Below are positions 61,535 to 64,000 of a DNA stretch of 64,000 bases, in pieces (the stretch's first letter is position 1; the number at the start of each line of letters is the position of its first letter). The notes beneath the pieces were generated by a model. The model ran no database searches. It was not told where the DNA came from and worked only from the letters and a program-made list of their open reading frames with translations. Position numbers and translations under genes: made by a program. This DNA comes from Corynespora cassiicola (lineage: Eukaryota; Ascomycota; Dothideomycetes; Pleosporales; Corynesporascaceae): positions 4,650,001 to 4,714,000 of the forward strand of contig JAEUWY010000005.1 of NCBI GenBank assembly GCA_022059125.1, read 5' to 3'.

Positions 61535-63613
61535 GATGAAGACAAGTAGATGGGATAAGAAGAGCGGAAAGCTGAGGTCGTAACAGGCACCGGGCTCTCG
61601 GGCTGCATTTCTAGCTTCCCAAATACCTGTTCGCGTCGCGACCCAGAAATTACAAATTGTGGTACAGACCGCAAATCGTTCGACGCGCAGACCATAGTCC
61701 CTTTTCCCATCCAATGTGGGGCCATAGAGTTTGCATGGGCTGTCTCGGTAAGGTGACAGGGCCGGGGTTTCGGGCGGGGAGGATATTAACCGCTGCAGCA
61801 CGTTTTGACTCGACTATGATATGGCACCCTGGTCATAGCGAGCGGTCGTAACGAAGTGACATGGTTGTCGTCCTGTCATCCTGTAAAGCTGGACTATGTG
61901 ATGTTCCTTTGGGCTGTAGCTAACGCGTGCCTGTTGTGTCGAGATAAGCCATGCGCATTTGCAGATGCCAAACAAAAAAGGCGTGTCCGTCCGTGATCGG
62001 GTTAAACTCCGCAAGACATGCAAGTTCAGTAAACTTGACGTCGATAGACCCACATACTGTCCAGCTGAGACGTCGCGCTCCAGTCTTGTGGAGCAGCACC
62101 GCAAGCCTACGCCGCCATCTGCAAATAGTTAGGACACTTGTGCTCTCGGTAGAAAGAGGAGACTGAGGTGGTGGGGCCTCGAGAGATACGACACAGTATA
62201 CGTAAACAGTCGTGCCCAGATGGCTCTCTACAGAAACTAGCTCAGTTCCAAGCTCTCGAGCCTGGGAAAAGGTACATCGATTTGCGGGCCGAACCCGTTT
62301 TGCGGAGATTGCGGGGCAAAGCACATACCGGTACAGCAACGAAACAGTTCACCACTGCCGAAGCCAGAATTCGGCCATTCTCGGCGGATCATCTCAACTG
62401 ACGGCCATCGTGGAGATGTGGGAAAAAAGGTACCAGTCTTGTTTGATGGCCATTGTCGCCGCGCCTCGAAACCTACACTATGAAGTTCTTGGAAAAGCCC
62501 CACGATGAATCTCAGGACCAGTGGTGACTATTTTGTGCCGTGCCACGATGCGTTCTCCGGAGGGACGTTTACCAAACAGGATCCTTCGCATAAGCTAGGC
62601 ATGTGCCGTGTCATGGAGGACAGGGGCTGGACCAGTCTGTGCGGACTGAAGGTGAAGAGGCGTCTGTCGAAGTTGCAAGCAATTGTGGAGGTTAATCCGA
62701 ACACGAGAAGATGGAGTGTTGGATCCCATGGTAGACTGTGATAGCATGGTAGGATAAGCGATGGGAATGCAGTGAATGGGGATGCATAGCGGGAGGCAGG
62801 AGCAAGCCCGATAGTCCCAAAAGGGCTAGCGCGTAGAGCCGACTCATTTCGCTCGGGGCATATGGGCACCACCTGGGCAGACCAGGTTCCTTAATCCCCG
62901 AAAGAAAGCAGCCGTTGGACCTTGGAGGGAAAAAAAATCAATTTGGCATGACTAGGTGCACGTCATTGATGGACCTAGAGTCGAATTCGGCGATTTATGT
63001 CGTGATGTAAATTCACGGGGTCTTCTTCTTAGGACATGCTACAAATTCGTCGTAGCAAATGTTTCGAAGATTACAGCATTAGGCCCAAAGCAACGGACAG
63101 GGCCGATCATCGTGTTAGGAATGGCTGCGGCATACCTGTTCCTGTTGTACTGTGTTACGAGCTTGGCTTGTTGGGCTGCTCCAGCCTGGCGGCCCAATCC
63201 CATTAGCGGGGGGGGGGTGTGAGACGTCGCATCCGTAAGATGGTGTCATGCCAGAGTACCTACCTAGGCTACCAAAAGTACATGTCACATGCCTGATGGC
63301 GATAGGGCCAAAGGTGTTTGGTATGTATCACACAGAAGGAATGCCGAAGGTGGTATGTGCTGTTTTATTCTTCATCTACGAGGGTACCAATGATTTACAT
63401 AGATATATTGCAGAGGTTGAACAAACGAGTGCAGAAGATAACTTGTATCTTAAAAGTCATTCACATGGCTCAACAGAGATTGGGCCACTTATCTCCGCAG
63501 CCAGATGTTGCTAAAGGTCCCGGTATCGCCAAATAGGAGTCTTTGCCGAAAAATAGTAACAATGTGACGGCAAAGCGCTAGCAGCCAGCCATATGCGGAG
63601 CAAGACGCTCAGC
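61535..63613. other. gene-poor stretch, 2.1 kb
   Basis: Short open frames on both strands without recognisable domains or splice structure. A poly-G run lies near 63.21 kb. I see no RNA gene or mobile element. Confidence 0.45.
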
Positions 63614-63858
63614 TTACTTTCCGGTGGTAGGTGTATTGGAATATGTAAGATTCGGACAGTTGGGGCAGAGCTCCTTTACGAACCCGTTTCCCGAGCACTT
63701 TTGACAAGTTGGTGTTTGTCTACTTTCGAGTGTTCAGAAGTCATGATCTCGATGAACATATTTGTACGTCTGTCGACTTACGATGGATTTCCAGCACACT
63801 CGGGACATTTGATTATTTTCTGGCCGGCTATGTGGCCAAGGTGGGAAGAGGAAGACAT
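63614..63858 (-). CDS. small CxxC-rich, DnaJ-zinc-finger-like protein
   Basis: Two minus-strand exons, 63858-63782 and 63719-63614, join in frame through a 62-base intron (GTAAGT ... AAAGTAG) to give 60 residues. The product has three CxxC pairs: CPEC, CQKC followed by SGNGF, and CPNC. The CxxCxGxG pattern is that of the DnaJ zinc-binding repeats and of small zinc-ribbon chaperone-like proteins. It starts with MSSSSHLGHIAGQKI, with no signal peptide. A TAAATAA sequence lies about 130 bases upstream, near the window end. The stop TAA directly follows a lysine codon; because GTAAGC overlaps it, a third exon cannot be excluded. Probably a small zinc protein; the role is unknown. Confidence 0.55.
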
Positions 63859-64000
63859 AGAAATAGGCACAGTCTGCGGCTGGTAGGATCTGAGCGGTGC
63901 TTTTTGGGAACTTTAAAAAGGTCTTGTTGATGTGGACTTGTACTTGGATTGAAGATTGGAGGGATGAAGCTTGGAGAGAGCCCCAAGGGTTTATTTAAGC

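Overview
The window is nuclear DNA of a filamentous ascomycete (Pezizomycotina). The evidence is short GT..AG introns (about 43-66 nt in most genes, with a few of 100-180 nt) carrying CTAAC or CTGAC branch sites, a pentafunctional AROM gene, several Zn2Cys6/Fungal_trans-type regulators, a cutinase and a filamentous-fungus GT2 glycosyltransferase. Cutinase plus GT2 suggests a plant-associated fungus, possibly a dothideomycete; that last step is inference. Exon boundaries below were read by hand from splice signals and checked only for reading-frame continuity.

Layout. 0-2 kb: a Ser/Pro-rich protein of unknown function. 2-11.3 kb: a very long gene-free, GC-rich tract leading into a C2H2 + fungal-transcription-factor gene (11.3-14.7 kb). 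15.7-16.7 kb: a sulfotransferase-like protein. 16.7-18.4 kb: gene-poor, with a TATA-type promoter and a small tandem repeat. 18.4-25.9 kb: a compact group made of a decayed zinc-type alcohol dehydrogenase relic, a pyruvate-decarboxylase-family enzyme, a Zn2Cys6 regulator and an aromatic-type aminotransferase. 26-31.5 kb: AT-rich and gene-poor, with a possible small GPI-type protein, a GST-like protein and a glycine-rich GPI-type secreted protein. 32.4-37.3 kb: ARO1 (AROM). 38.2-42.3 kb: cutinase, an acidic repeat protein and a multi-pass membrane protein. 43.7-46.5 kb: GT2 glycosyltransferase. 47.9-51.5 kb: MAD2 and GUF1, divergent. 52-57.8 kb: a sugar-transporter-like MFS protein with a long tail, an unknown 405-residue protein and an aldehyde dehydrogenase. 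59.7-61.5 kb: a second MFS transporter. 63.6-63.9 kb: a tiny CxxC-rich protein.

How genes may work together. The aminotransferase and decarboxylase perform the first two steps of Ehrlich-type aromatic amino acid breakdown (amino acid to 2-oxo acid to aldehyde). The Zn2Cys6 gene between them is positioned like yeast Aro80, which activates ARO9 and ARO10. The promoter regions of all three genes share exact copies of a CGG-containing heptamer, TCGG[A/C]GT: ten copies in about 900 bases of flanking DNA. The dehydrogenase relic beside the decarboxylase could be the lost third step. AROM, which makes the aromatic precursors, lies about 6.5 kb away and carries a TGACTCA (Gcn4/CpcA-type) element. This regulon-like module is the most interesting thing in the window.
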